Source: Erwinia pyrifoliae DSM 12163
Lineage (GTDB): Bacteria > Pseudomonadota > Gammaproteobacteria > Enterobacterales > Enterobacteriaceae
Assembly: GCF_000026985.1 (NCBI RefSeq)
Contig: NC_017390.1
Coordinates: 2,965,766 to 3,029,765 of the forward strand
Reading direction: 5' to 3'
DNA length: 64,000 bases
Both the position numbers and the translations under genes were made by a program. This document shows positions 46,483 through 55,167 of the stretch, piece after piece; the stretch's first letter is position 1, and every line of letters begins with the position of its first letter. A model generated the notes under the pieces. That model did no database searches. It saw nothing but the letters and a program-made list of their open reading frames with translations, and was not told the DNA's origin.

Positions 46483-46922
46483 CAGGTTGGTCCTGTAACG
46501 TTTGTTTCATCATAGCGATGATATACAAATTATGTGCCTGCCTGTAGCGGGGGAGCGGGAAACCGAGAATTTTATTTGCTAAAGATGTTTTTGGGGGGTG
46601 CCAGCTTTCGCCGAATATAGCGGATGCAGGCGTGCGCTAACGTCGCCAGATATCAGCGTAAATCACATTGATATGCTCCCAGCAAATGGCAACCGATGCG
46701 ATAACAATTTTTCTTTGACGTTGATTTCCTGATTAAGGGCGACTGTTTATATATTTAGCACAATCTGTCCAAACACAGGGTATAAACTCATAAACGGGGC
46801 ATTTCTGTCAAGCACCCTATGCGTAATGAGGTCATCCTCCTGAGCAAGGTTTTTTTACTGTTTTTTGGTAAAAAAAATCAAAAATTTGATTACAATTGTT
46901 TTTTTTAACCAGGAGCCGTTTA
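46483..46922. other. AT-rich intergenic region, no gene
   Basis: No convincing gene. The part nearest hpxU has normal composition; from about 46690 it becomes AT-rich with T- and A-runs (near 46850-46910) and continues so into the orphan gene. I saw no GGAACC-type Hrp box and no insertion-sequence ends. Confidence 0.5.
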
Positions 46923-47864
46923 ATGAATGTTAATTTTAATAGTTGGGAAATTTTTAAGGTTCACCTTACCAGCATCACAGGTGGTAATATTTCAACGAAG
47001 ACATTCAATGGTCTTCTTGATAAACTTAAAAGTGTGGAGAACATACCCCCCCCCATTGAAAACGCTTTGTGTCAAAAAGTTAAAAAGCATGCTGACTTAG
47101 AAATACCCCTTTTAACGGCCTACAATAAAAGAGATGATAAAATAAACACAGCCGAGCTCGCAAAACAGCAGGAGATATTAAAAAACAGTAAAATGTCCCG
47201 TGAGGAATATGCAAAGAAAGCGTATTCCATTTCAAGAAAAGTGGTTGATGCAAGCGGCGGGTTTTTCAGATGTTTTGTAGCCGATGATTTAGAAAGCCAC
47301 AACATGGACCATGAAAGCATTAATGAAACATTAACAGAATTAAAAGACACCTATGACAAAGTAAAAGAGCAAGAGGCAAGACTCAATGAATTAAAAGCAA
47401 CAATCCAGGAAGAGACTCGTTCTTTTACCCCCAAAGATGAAAATAAGCGAACCGGTTATATACACAACCACCATGGCTATGCTCTGGAAGGGCATAATAA
47501 TGAAATAGGAAAATATAAGACGAAAGCAGAAGCTATTAAGAGTAAACTTACAATACAAAGGGAAATATATACTAAAGCCGTTATCGACCAATCCAATATA
47601 AACCCGGACTTCATAAATCCTACAATGCAATCACATTTAACAGATTTAACAAACCTGATTGAGTATCATAAAGCATTACCTAAGATCCAAATGCGTGTGC
47701 AAAGCAAGATAGATGAACTCACAAAACGAATTGGGGAAAATAAAGCAAAAGACAATGAAATTATGGAAGCAAAAGATCAGGTGATTAAACACCCAGATGC
47801 CCCAACGCATAAAACAAAGTCAACCCTAACCGATAAGATAAAGAACACCCCCGCTGCAGGATAG
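46923..47864 (+). CDS. orphan AT-rich gene, hydrophilic coiled-coil protein
   Basis: A 313-residue protein of unknown family. It is rich in lysine, asparagine, glutamate and isoleucine, with no signal peptide or membrane segment. The first 40 residues are rich in Asn, Ser, Thr and Ile, as in some type III effectors. A coiled-coil-like stretch (LTELKDTYDKVKEQEARLN, about residues 139-157) and a second charged helix near the end (IDELTKRIGENKAKDNEI) are visible. The start at 46923 has CAGGAG nine bases upstream. Base composition is far more AT-rich than its neighbours and codon use differs (AAA, AAT, ATA), so it was probably acquired. It carries a C9 tract at 47046-47054. It may be a secreted effector, but this is a guess. 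Confidence 0.7.
   Translation: MNVNFNSWEIFKVHLTSITGGNISTKTFNGLLDKLKSVENIPPPIENALCQKVKKHADLEIPLLTAYNKRDDKINTAELAKQQEILKNSKMSREEYAKKAYSISRKVVDASGGFFRCFVADDLESHNMDHESINETLTELKDTYDKVKEQEARLNELKATIQEETRSFTPKDENKRTGYIHNHHGYALEGHNNEIGKYKTKAEAIKSKLTIQREIYTKAVIDQSNINPDFINPTMQSHLTDLTNLIEYHKALPKIQMRVQSKIDELTKRIGENKAKDNEIMEAKDQVIKHPDAPTHKTKSTLTDKIKNTPAAG
47046..47054 (+). repeat. C9 homopolymer inside the orphan gene
   Basis: Nine consecutive Cs encode part of an Ile-Pro-Pro-Pro stretch near residue 43. Gain or loss of one base would shift the frame and end the protein early. Such tracts are typical slippage sites. Confidence 0.85.
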
Positions 47865-48303
47865 GGACTTATCAGAACGGTTTCTCTTCCTGAACAGCCG
47901 TACCCGATCGTGCTGCACCCTGCCCGACGCTTGCTACAGTGCGGGCATTCACAACTCCAGGGCTGCATGGCGTTGGGCAAATATAACCCTGGGCGGGCTG
48001 CTGAAGCGATATCAGGCCGCCCTCTGTTTGACGACCGGTGCCTTTATCACCACATTAACTGCCACATTTATCGGATCCGTGTGGCGTCCTTACAAAAGCT
48101 TTGCTTATTCTCATCCGGGAGGCGGTTCATCACCGCCAAACCTCCCGTTATCCCTCCTCACCGTAGCGGTTTGTCATTCAACGCGTTTTTATCGGAACGG
48201 CTGCTGGCAGACAAAGTTATGCCTGTTATCGGCCCACCGTACGACAAACTGGAACAACTCTTGCTTGAATAAGCCAATCAGTTATCCGATTGACGAGAAT
48301 GGC
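47865..48303. other. unexplained stretch before hpxW
   Basis: Base composition returns to that of the chromosome but no gene of clear character is seen. One plus-strand frame gives a hydrophobic piece LTTGAFITTLTATFIGSVW (around 48025-48081) that looks like a membrane-protein scrap, and another ends in PPYDKLEQLLLE near 48272. These may be remains of a gene between hpxU and hpxW, but no family was recognised. Confidence 0.3.
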
Positions 48304-49890
48304 ATGCATCAAAGCAATATGGCTCCGCTGGGGATGGCCGTCACGCCCCACCACCTTGCCAGCGAAACGGCGCTGGGGATTTTACGCGAAGGCGGCAATG
48401 CGATTGAAGCGATGGTCGCCGCGGCGGCCAGCATCGCCGTGGTCTATCCGCATATGAACGGGCTGGGCGGTGATGGCTTCTGGCTGATTTTGCCACCGGG
48501 CGCAGATCCGATAGCCATTGACGCCAGCGGGGCGGCGGGTTCTCTGGCCACCGCCGAATTCTATCGGGGCAGTAAAACCATTCCTCATCGCGGCCCACGG
48601 GCGGCACTGACCGTACCCGGCACGGTGAGCGGCTGGGCGCTGGCGCTGGAGATTTCCCGCGAACTGGGCGGCCAGCAGCGCCCGCTGGCGCGCCTGCTGG
48701 CCGATGCGATGCGCTATGCCGCCGACGGCATCCCGGTCACCGCATCCCAGTCCGCCGCCACCGCCAGCAAATATGCTGAGCTGTGCCAGCAGCCCGGTTT
48801 TGCTGCCACCTTCCTCCCGGATGGCTGCGTTCCATGCTCAGGCAGCCGCTTCAGCCAACCCGAACTGGCCAGTACATTGATCCATCTGGCGCAAGCCGGA
48901 CTGGAGAGCTTCTATCGCGGCCCGCTGGCACACAGGCTGGCGGATGAAATATCCCGGCTGGGAATGCCGGTAACGCTGCAAGATCTCAACGCACAGCAAG
49001 CAAAACGCGTTAAGCCGCTGCACATTCGCCATCAGCACGGTGACATTTACAATATGCCCCCGCCGACCCAGGGGCTGGTCTCACTGGCTATCCTCGGCAT
49101 TACCGATCGGCTGAACATGGCCGAAGCCGGCGAAGCGCAAACCATCCATCGTATCGTCGAGGCCACCAAGCTGGCCTTTGGCCTGCGCGACCGTTACATC
49201 ACCGATCCGCGCCATATAAGCGAAGACATGCAGGCGTTGCTCGACAGCGATCGTTTAGCCCAGCTGGCGGCTCAGATTGACCCAAACCAGGCCGCCCCGT
49301 GGGGCAGCGGCAAGGGGCCGGGCGATACGGTCTGGATGGGGGTAATGGACAGCAGTGGCCTGGCGGTTTCCTTTATTCAGAGCATCTATCATGAGTTCGG
49401 CAGCGGCGTAGTGGTTCCCGGCACCGGTATCACCTGGCAAAATCGCGGCGCGGCGTTCAGCCTCGATCCCGCGAGTCTGCTGGCGCTGGCTCCGGGTAAA
49501 CAACCTTTCCACACCCTCAATCCGGCGGCGGCGCGCCTTAACGATGGCCGGACGATGGTTTACGGTTCGATGGGCGGCGACGGCCAGCCGCAAACTCAGG
49601 CCGCGCTGTTTACCCGCCACGTTGTGCAGGGCATGCCGTTGCAGCAGGCGGTCAGCGCCCCGCGCTGGCTGCTGGGGCGTACCTGGGGACAGGCCTCGGA
49701 CTCGCTGAAGCTGGAAGGCCGTTTTTCACCACAAACCGTCGCCGCTCTGCGTGCGCTGGGACATGAAACGGAGATGCTGCCCGACTTCAGCGAGGCGGTT
49801 GGCCATGCCGGTGCCATCGTGCGCCATAAAAACGGTATGCTGGAAGGGGCTTACGATCCGCGCAGCAACGGCAGCGCGGCCGGTTTTTAA
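48304..49890 (+). CDS. hpxW: oxamate amidohydrolase HpxW (gamma-glutamyltransferase-like)
   Basis: A 528-residue Ntn hydrolase proenzyme of the gamma-glutamyltransferase family. ASETALGILREGGNAIEAMVAAAASIAVVYPHMNGLGGDGFW is the family opening. The autocleavage and nucleophile threonine is T342 in GPGDTVWMGVMD. SMGGDGQPQTQAALF is the late conserved loop. HpxW of Klebsiella hydrolyses oxamate, from oxalurate breakdown, to oxalate and ammonia. The start at 48304 gives a natural family beginning; no strong ribosome site is seen and a longer frame continues upstream without family similarity. Confidence 0.9.
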   Translation: MHQSNMAPLGMAVTPHHLASETALGILREGGNAIEAMVAAAASIAVVYPHMNGLGGDGFWLILPPGADPIAIDASGAAGSLATAEFYRGSKTIPHRGPRAALTVPGTVSGWALALEISRELGGQQRPLARLLADAMRYAADGIPVTASQSAATASKYAELCQQPGFAATFLPDGCVPCSGSRFSQPELASTLIHLAQAGLESFYRGPLAHRLADEISRLGMPVTLQDLNAQQAKRVKPLHIRHQHGDIYNMPPPTQGLVSLAILGITDRLNMAEAGEAQTIHRIVEATKLAFGLRDRYITDPRHISEDMQALLDSDRLAQLAAQIDPNQAAPWGSGKGPGDTVWMGVMDSSGLAVSFIQSIYHEFGSGVVVPGTGITWQNRGAAFSLDPASLLALAPGKQPFHTLNPAAARLNDGRTMVYGSMGGDGQPQTQAALFTRHVVQGMPLQQAVSAPRWLLGRTWGQASDSLKLEGRFSPQTVAALRALGHETEMLPDFSEAVGHAGAIVRHKNGMLEGAYDPRSNGSAAGF

Positions 49891-49902
49891 CGGGAGAGGA
49901 TA

Positions 49903-50091
49903 ATGAAGCAAACGAAGACCGACTGGGCTGCCTGGGTGGCACAGATGGAGCAGATACTGGCGCTGGAGCTGGATGACGCGCGCCGCGCCGAACTGCTTAT
50001 TCAGTTTAGCCGTATTGCCGCGATGGCCGAACCACTGATGGCGTACCCGCTGGACGATCGGCTGGAAGTGGCAGGAGTGTATAAAGCATGA
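49903..50091 (+). CDS. hpxX: HpxX/AtzG-like small subunit (DUF4089)
   Basis: A 62-residue helical protein with WVAQMEQILALELDD and QFSRIAAMAEPLMAYPL, the AtzG/DUF4089 pattern, related to GatC-like partners of amidases. It likely forms a complex with HpxY, whose gene overlaps it by four bases. It begins 12 bases after hpxW behind a GGGAGAGG ribosome site. Confidence 0.88.
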   Translation: MKQTKTDWAAWVAQMEQILALELDDARRAELLIQFSRIAAMAEPLMAYPLDDRLEVAGVYKA

Positions 50092-51488
50092 ATCTGGCTT
50101 CATTCTCAATTAACGAACTGAAACGCGCACTGGCGGCTGGCGAACTGAGCGCACGCGAGGTCGCCAGCCAGACGCTGGCCGCCATCGACCAGGCTAACCC
50201 ACAGCTTAACGCCTGGACCGGGATCACTGAAGATCGCATGCTGCGCGAGGCCGATCGCCTGGATGACCGTCAACGTCATGGCCCGTTACCGGCGCTGGCG
50301 GCGGTGCCTTACGCGGTGAAAAATCTGTTTGATGTCGCCGGGCATACCACGCTGGCCGGGGCCAGCCTGCTGAGCGATCGCCCGGTGGCAGCGCATGATG
50401 CCTGGGCGGTAAATAAGCTGGCCGCCAGCGGTGGCCTGCTGTCCGGCATGCTGAATATGGATGCCTACGCCTACGGTTTTACCACCGAAAACAGCCATTA
50501 TGGCGCCACGCGCAACCCGCACGATATGGCACGTATTGCCGGGGGTTCATCCGGCGGTTCAGCCGCCGCCGTTGCCGCCGGGCTGGTGCATTTTTCCCTC
50601 GGTTCGGATACCAACGGGTCGATTCGCGTGCCGGCCTCGCTGTGCGGCATTTTCGGCCTGAAGCCGACCTTTGGCCGCCTGTCGCGCTCCGGCACGCATC
50701 CGTTTGTCGCCAGCCTTGACCATATCGGCCCGTTTGCCCGCCGCGTTAGCGATCTTGCTCAGGTCTATGATGTCCTGCAGGGGCGCGATGCCAGCGACAG
50801 CTTCCAGGCCGACAAGGCGGTGCAGCCGGTAACGCCGCTGCTGGATGCCGGGCTGGAAGGACTGCGCTGCGGCGTGCTCGGCGGCTGGTTTCAACAGTGG
50901 TGCGATGACGATGCCCGTGCGGCGGTGGCCAGCGCGGCACGGGCGCTGGACGCCTGCGAAGAGATCGTGCTGCCGCAGGCGGAGCTGGCACGATCCGCCG
51001 CGTTTATTATCACCGCCAGCGAAGGCGGTAACCACTATCTGCCCGAACTGCGCCACGCGGCGGAACGTTTTGAGCCGCTGTCGCGTGAGCGCCTGCTGGC
51101 CGGAGCGATGATCCCCGCCGTCTGGTACGTGCAGGCACAGCGCTTTCGCCGCCATTTCCAGCAGCAGGTGCTGCCGCTGTTTAAGGATGTGGATGTGCTG
51201 ATTGCCCCGGCCACCCCCACCAGCGCCACGCTGATTGGCCAGGAAACCCTGCGCATTAACGGCTGCGACCTGCCGGTACGCGCCAGTATGGGGATGCTGA
51301 CGCAGCCAATTTCCTTTCTTGGCCTGCCGGTCACTACCGTTCCTCTGCGCACCGCGGGGGGTATGCCCATTGGCTTACAGCTGATTGCCGCGCCGTTTAA
51401 AGAAGCAGCCTGCCTGCGGGTGGCACGCGTGCTGGAGCAGCTCGGTATTGCCCGCGCCGCGCCTGCAAACGGGGAGCATAAAAGATGA
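50088..51488 (+). CDS. hpxY: AtzE-family amidohydrolase HpxY
   Basis: A 466-residue amidase-signature enzyme. The Ser-cisSer-Lys triad is in VPYAVKNLFDVAG (lysine) and ARIAGGSSGGSAAAVAAGL (serines), with the second serine in SDTNGSIRVPASLCG. Klebsiella HpxY belongs to the oxalurate-metabolism set; the exact substrate is assigned by context. Four-base overlaps couple it to hpxX and hpxZ. Confidence 0.9.
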   Translation: MNLASFSINELKRALAAGELSAREVASQTLAAIDQANPQLNAWTGITEDRMLREADRLDDRQRHGPLPALAAVPYAVKNLFDVAGHTTLAGASLLSDRPVAAHDAWAVNKLAASGGLLSGMLNMDAYAYGFTTENSHYGATRNPHDMARIAGGSSGGSAAAVAAGLVHFSLGSDTNGSIRVPASLCGIFGLKPTFGRLSRSGTHPFVASLDHIGPFARRVSDLAQVYDVLQGRDASDSFQADKAVQPVTPLLDAGLEGLRCGVLGGWFQQWCDDDARAAVASAARALDACEEIVLPQAELARSAAFIITASEGGNHYLPELRHAAERFEPLSRERLLAGAMIPAVWYVQAQRFRRHFQQQVLPLFKDVDVLIAPATPTSATLIGQETLRINGCDLPVRASMGMLTQPISFLGLPVTTVPLRTAGGMPIGLQLIAAPFKEAACLRVARVLEQLGIARAAPANGEHKR

Positions 51489-51868
51489 AAAACGAAGCCA
51501 TCAACCAGCCAGCGACCGTGGCCGAAGTCACGGCGGCGTTTTCTCGCTATGAAAAGGCGCTGGTCAGTAACGATATTGCCGTGCTGGATGAGCTGTTCTG
51601 GCACGACGAGCGTACCGTGCGCCTCGGTGCCGGAGAAAACCTGTACGGTATTGAGGCGATACGCGCCTTTCGCGCCGCCCGCCCGTCAGCCGGGTTGGAT
51701 CGCCAGCTACACAATACGGTGATAACCACCTTCGGCGATGATTTCGCCGTCTGTAGCACCGAGTTTACCCGCCCGGGCAGCGAGAAGATCGGCCGCCAGC
51801 AGCAGACCTGGGTCAAACTGCCCGCCGGCTGGCGCATTGTCGCGGCACAAGTGAGTTTAATGGGGTGA
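51485..51868 (+). CDS. hpxZ: oxalurate catabolism protein HpxZ (DUF3225/AtzH-like)
   Basis: A 127-residue NTF2-like protein: VAEVTAAFSRYEKALVSND, LDELFWHDERTVRLGAGENLYG, and STEFTRPGSEKIGRQQQTWVKLPAGWRIVAAQVSLM. It is the last gene of hpxWXYZ. The role in the oxalurate step is known only at family level. Confidence 0.9.
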   Translation: MKNEAINQPATVAEVTAAFSRYEKALVSNDIAVLDELFWHDERTVRLGAGENLYGIEAIRAFRAARPSAGLDRQLHNTVITTFGDDFAVCSTEFTRPGSEKIGRQQQTWVKLPAGWRIVAAQVSLMG

Positions 51869-51894
51869 GGTGGTGGTTGGCCAAAATACCTATC

Positions 51895-51922
51895 GGTGCC
51901 CTTTAGCTAAAGGGCACCTTTT
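51895..51922. terminator. terminator after hpxZ
   Basis: A perfect 24-base palindrome (GGTGCCCTTTAG with CTAAAGGGCACC) followed by TTTT on the plus strand. It ends hpxWXYZ and probably also the convergent mrr-like gene. Confidence 0.85.
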
Positions 51923-51936
51923 ATGTGGCTAAAAAT

Positions 51937-52956
51937 TTATGCGGGCAGATAGGTTCTTTTCAACGGGACCAGTAATTTGGTTTCGATATCAATCTGTTCG
52001 TAGTTTTCCAGCAGGGCACGCACCAGATCGTCCAGCGTCCACAGTGTTAGCGGGATGGTTGAACGATCGGCTTCATAACGGGCATCTTTGGTAAAACCGC
52101 CAGTACTGACATATAACCCACGATCGTCTTTATGGCGGCCGCCAATAAAGCTGCGGATCTGCTGACTACCTGTTTGATCACGGCGATGTTTGACTTCAAC
52201 AATAATTCGGGGGTTTTCAAAACCGAATCCGTCCGGGGAAGCAATGATATCCTTGCCGCGATCGGCTCCGGCAGGAGAAACCTGGGTTTTGTAGCCCATG
52301 CTGCGTAACACGCCCGCGACCAGCTGCTGCATTTCATCCCAGTCCAGGCGATTAATACGATCCTTGATTCCTTCAAAAGCGACCATTTCCATATCGCGTA
52401 AAGGATCGGAAACAGCCTCTTCATCATCAGTCATTTCAGGGGGCGGTGGAATGATCACCGCCCCGGCTCGCTCGCCATATAACAGTTCATTGACGGCATA
52501 TTCAGGCAGCTGAAAGACCGTTAGCGTGGAGCCAAGCGGATTTTTCGTCGCATCGCTCAAGTTGTCGCGCTTAATCTCTTCAGCGTTCCATTTCACCCGG
52601 CGGGCGATGCCCATCCCCTTTTCAAGCCATTCCGGGTGGTACTCAAAATCTGAAATGACTCTGCCTGATAAGTAGGTACGGTTGGCTGGCGAGTAGGTGA
52701 TAACCCAGTCACCCTGCTTAATCTCATTAACAAAGCGCCAGATTTGTGACCTTCCGGAACGCGCCGTACCCAGTTTCACTTGCGGTTCATGCTCCAGATA
52801 AATGGCCAGCAGCTGGTCGCGGGACAGTCCGGGTTTGACATAAGGAGCAAGCTGTGACCAGCCAATAGCGACAACGTTTTCTTCACGAAAATTATCATAG
52901 AGCCTGCCTGCATCACCACGCACCATCCAAACTTTGCTTTCCATAGGGTTACGCAT
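51937..52956 (-). CDS. Mrr-family restriction endonuclease with N-terminal sensor-like domain
   Basis: A 339-residue protein. The N-terminal part (KVWMVRGDAGRLYDNFREENVVAIGW and about 120 residues after it) is the domain often fused to Mrr nucleases. The C-terminal nuclease has LDWDEMQQLVAGVLRSMGYKT, GADRGKDIIASPDGFG, IIVEVKHRRDQTGSQQIRSFIGG: the PD-(D/E)xK-like Asp and E-x-K residues are present. Mrr enzymes act on methylated or foreign DNA (type IV). Starts at 52956 and 52944 are both possible. It stands alone next to a methyltransferase scrap. Confidence 0.85.
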   Translation of the reverse strand: MRNPMESKVWMVRGDAGRLYDNFREENVVAIGWSQLAPYVKPGLSRDQLLAIYLEHEPQVKLGTARSGRSQIWRFVNEIKQGDWVITYSPANRTYLSGRVISDFEYHPEWLEKGMGIARRVKWNAEEIKRDNLSDATKNPLGSTLTVFQLPEYAVNELLYGERAGAVIIPPPPEMTDDEEAVSDPLRDMEMVAFEGIKDRINRLDWDEMQQLVAGVLRSMGYKTQVSPAGADRGKDIIASPDGFGFENPRIIVEVKHRRDQTGSQQIRSFIGGRHKDDRGLYVSTGGFTKDARYEADRSTIPLTLWTLDDLVRALLENYEQIDIETKLLVPLKRTYLPA

Positions 52957-53125
52957 CCCGTTAATTATATTGCTGTATTCAGGTGATTTCCCGTTAGCCG
53001 CACTGCATCAATTCTTGTGTGTATTCAATGAACTCATCCCGGACGGTCAGCAGGCTGCGGCCTGAAAAAAAACCGCTTTTAAGGTATCATGTTAGCCAAG
53101 TTTAACCGAGGGACAAGATACCGCT

Positions 53126-53398
53126 ATGCCATTTCTGGATTGGGTCAATAAAAATCAGGCTAAAGCTGTCAGTACAGCCGTGCCTTACCATCTGCTACAA
53201 AAAGAAGCCGAATTTGGTACGCCGTCAAAAGACAATATGATTATACAAGGGGATAACCTGCTGGCACTGCGCGCCCTAATGCCGCTGTATGCGGGCCGTG
53301 TTAAATGTATTTTTATCGATCCGCCTTACAATACCCAATCCGCTTTTGAGCACTATGATGGCAGTGCGCAGATTCATGAATCACGCAATGCCTGCTGA
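53126..53398 (+). pseudogene. truncated adenine-specific DNA methyltransferase (Mod-type)
   Basis: Ninety residues matching only the N-terminus of type III-like adenine methyltransferases: MPFLDWVNKNQAKAVSTAVPYHLL, NMIIQGDNLLALRAL and the catalytic-motif FIDPPYNT, then SAFEHYD. The match stops there and the frame runs to a stop within a terminator hairpin. Several hundred residues are missing, so the protein cannot methylate DNA. A normal start with upstream region remains, so it may still be transcribed. Confidence 0.85.
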
Positions 53399-53418
53399 CG
53401 ATCCAGCAGGCATTTTAC
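53387..53418. terminator. terminator after hpxB
   Basis: An 11-base-pair perfect stem (53387-53397 with 53404-53414) with a six-base loop and four Ts on the plus strand. On the minus strand it follows the allantoinase stop after about ten bases. The truncated methyltransferase ends inside it, marking the deletion junction. Confidence 0.8.
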
Positions 53419-53424
53419 CGATCG

Positions 53425-54381
53425 TCACACTTCAGGCGGATGCGTTTTCATCCAGTGGTCGGCGATCTGCTGGCGGGTACAGATCCACACCCGATCGTGC
53501 TGCTGGATATGATCAAGGAAACGCTGCAGCGCACGGAAACGCCCGGGGCGGCCCAGCAGACGGCAGTGCATCCCTACCGACAGCATCTTCGGCGCGCTTT
53601 CCCCTTCCTCGTACAGCACATCAAAGCTGTCCTTCAGATAGGTATAAAACTGCTCGGCGGTGTTGAAACCTTGCGCGGTGGCAAAGCGCATGTCGTTGGT
53701 TTCCAGGGTGTAGGGAATAATCAGATGCGGTTTAACCGTGCCGTCCTGACAGGTGACCCGCGTCCAGAACGGCAGGTCGTCGCCGTAGTAGTCGCTGTCA
53801 TAGCTTAAGCTGCCCTGCTCCACCACCAGCCTGCGGGTATTGGGGCTGTCGCGCCCGGTGTACCAGCCGGTCGGCGTTTTGCCTAACAGGTCGGTCAGGG
53901 TATCCAGCGCCAGCTGCATATGCTGACGCTCGGTTTTCGCATCCAGCCCCTGATAGTGGATCCAGCGCCAGCCGTGGCTGACCACATCGTAATCCGCTTC
54001 TTTGATCGCCGCGACAATCTCCGGGTGGCGCGCCAGCGCCATCGCCACGCCAAATACCGTTAGCGGCAGACCGCGCCGCTGAAATTCATGGTGGATGCGC
54101 CAGAAACCGGCACGCGAACCGTATTCATACAACGATTCCATTGACATATGGCGCTCGGGGTAGCTGGCGGCACCGATGATATCGGAGAGGAACTGCTCTG
54201 ATCCGGTATCGCCGTGCAGCACGCTGTTCTCTGCGCCTTCTTCATAGTTCAGGACAAACTGTACCGCGATTTTTGCCTTAGCAGGCCAGGCGGCGTGCGG
54301 CGGTTCACCCGCGTAGCCGCGCAGATCGCGCGGGTAGTTTTTGTTGAAGCTGTACTCTTTTTTTTCCGGGGTATTGCTCAT
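53425..54381 (-). CDS. hpxB: allantoinase PuuE/HpxB
   Basis: A 318-residue polysaccharide-deacetylase-fold enzyme of the PuuE type, which hydrolyses allantoin to allantoate without the usual metal centre. NYPRDLRGYAGEPPHAAWP, LNYEEGAENSVLHGD, EYGSRAGFWRIHHEF, DVVSHGWRWIHYQ and SVGMHCRLLGRPGRF are typical. It is the last gene of hpxSAB. Confidence 0.94.
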   Translation of the reverse strand: MSNTPEKKEYSFNKNYPRDLRGYAGEPPHAAWPAKAKIAVQFVLNYEEGAENSVLHGDTGSEQFLSDIIGAASYPERHMSMESLYEYGSRAGFWRIHHEFQRRGLPLTVFGVAMALARHPEIVAAIKEADYDVVSHGWRWIHYQGLDAKTERQHMQLALDTLTDLLGKTPTGWYTGRDSPNTRRLVVEQGSLSYDSDYYGDDLPFWTRVTCQDGTVKPHLIIPYTLETNDMRFATAQGFNTAEQFYTYLKDSFDVLYEEGESAPKMLSVGMHCRLLGRPGRFRALQRFLDHIQQHDRVWICTRQQIADHWMKTHPPEV

Positions 54382-54423
54382 GATTTCAGTCCTTAGCGGC
54401 GGAAAACAGAGAGAGGCAGGCTT

Positions 54424-55167
54424 TCAGTTGAGGTGCTCAAACTGGCCCGACAGATTTTTTCTTAGCGGGTAGTCAAGATCGCCCTGCTTACTGGTGCCGA
54501 GGCCTAACGCCACCAGCGACTCCACCATCTTAACTGCAGCCGCTACGCCGTCAATCACCGGCATGTTCAGTTCACGCGTCAGCTCCCGCGCCAGGTCGGC
54601 CATGCCGCCGCAGCCAAGAACAATAGCACCGCTGCCATCTTCACGCTTTGCCTGCAGACAACGTTGACGCACTTTTTCCTGCGCCAGCCCGCTGCCATCC
54701 TCCAGCGCCAGCACCGGCAGATCGATGGCGTGCAGCGCCGCGCAGTGATGCTCAAATCCATACTGTTGCAGCAAATGACGCGCAATAATCAGCGTGCGCG
54801 GCAGCGTGGTGACGATAGTAAAACGCGTTGCTACCAGGGTTGCCATATGCATCGCGGCTTCGGCAATGCCCACCACCGGCCCTTGCGCCAGCTCGCGCGC
54901 CGCCAGCAGGCCCGGATCGCCGAAACAGGCGATAACATGCCCGCAAACCCCCTGCTCCCGCCCGGCTTTGACCTGTTCCAATACGCCGATCGCGGCTATC
55001 GCTTCATCAAAATGCCCTTCGATGGAGGGCGCGCCCTGGCTCGGGCATACCGCCAAAATCCCGGTATCTGCCGCTGCTACCGCCCGCGCCGCCGCGCCGA
55101 TGGTTGCCGTCATCGCCTGGCTGGTGTTCGGGTTGATCACCTGAATGACCCGCTTGCTATTCATCAT
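54424..55167 (-). CDS. hpxA: allantoin racemase HpxA
   Basis: A 247-residue Asp/Glu/hydantoin-racemase-family enzyme. The two catalytic cysteines lie in VIACFGDPGL and IVLGCGGMADL. VINPNTSQAMT opens the protein. It interconverts R- and S-allantoin so that both can be used by allantoinase. Its start overlaps the hpxS stop by four bases. Confidence 0.93.
   Translation of the reverse strand: MMNSKRVIQVINPNTSQAMTATIGAAARAVAAADTGILAVCPSQGAPSIEGHFDEAIAAIGVLEQVKAGREQGVCGHVIACFGDPGLLAARELAQGPVVGIAEAAMHMATLVATRFTIVTTLPRTLIIARHLLQQYGFEHHCAALHAIDLPVLALEDGSGLAQEKVRQRCLQAKREDGSGAIVLGCGGMADLARELTRELNMPVIDGVAAAVKMVESLVALGLGTSKQGDLDYPLRKNLSGQFEHLN

Noticed and set aside
46560..46620. A GGAAACC-like sequence that might be a Hrp box for the orphan gene
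   Set aside because: The core has an extra base compared with GGAACC and no CCACNNA-type element stands at the proper distance.
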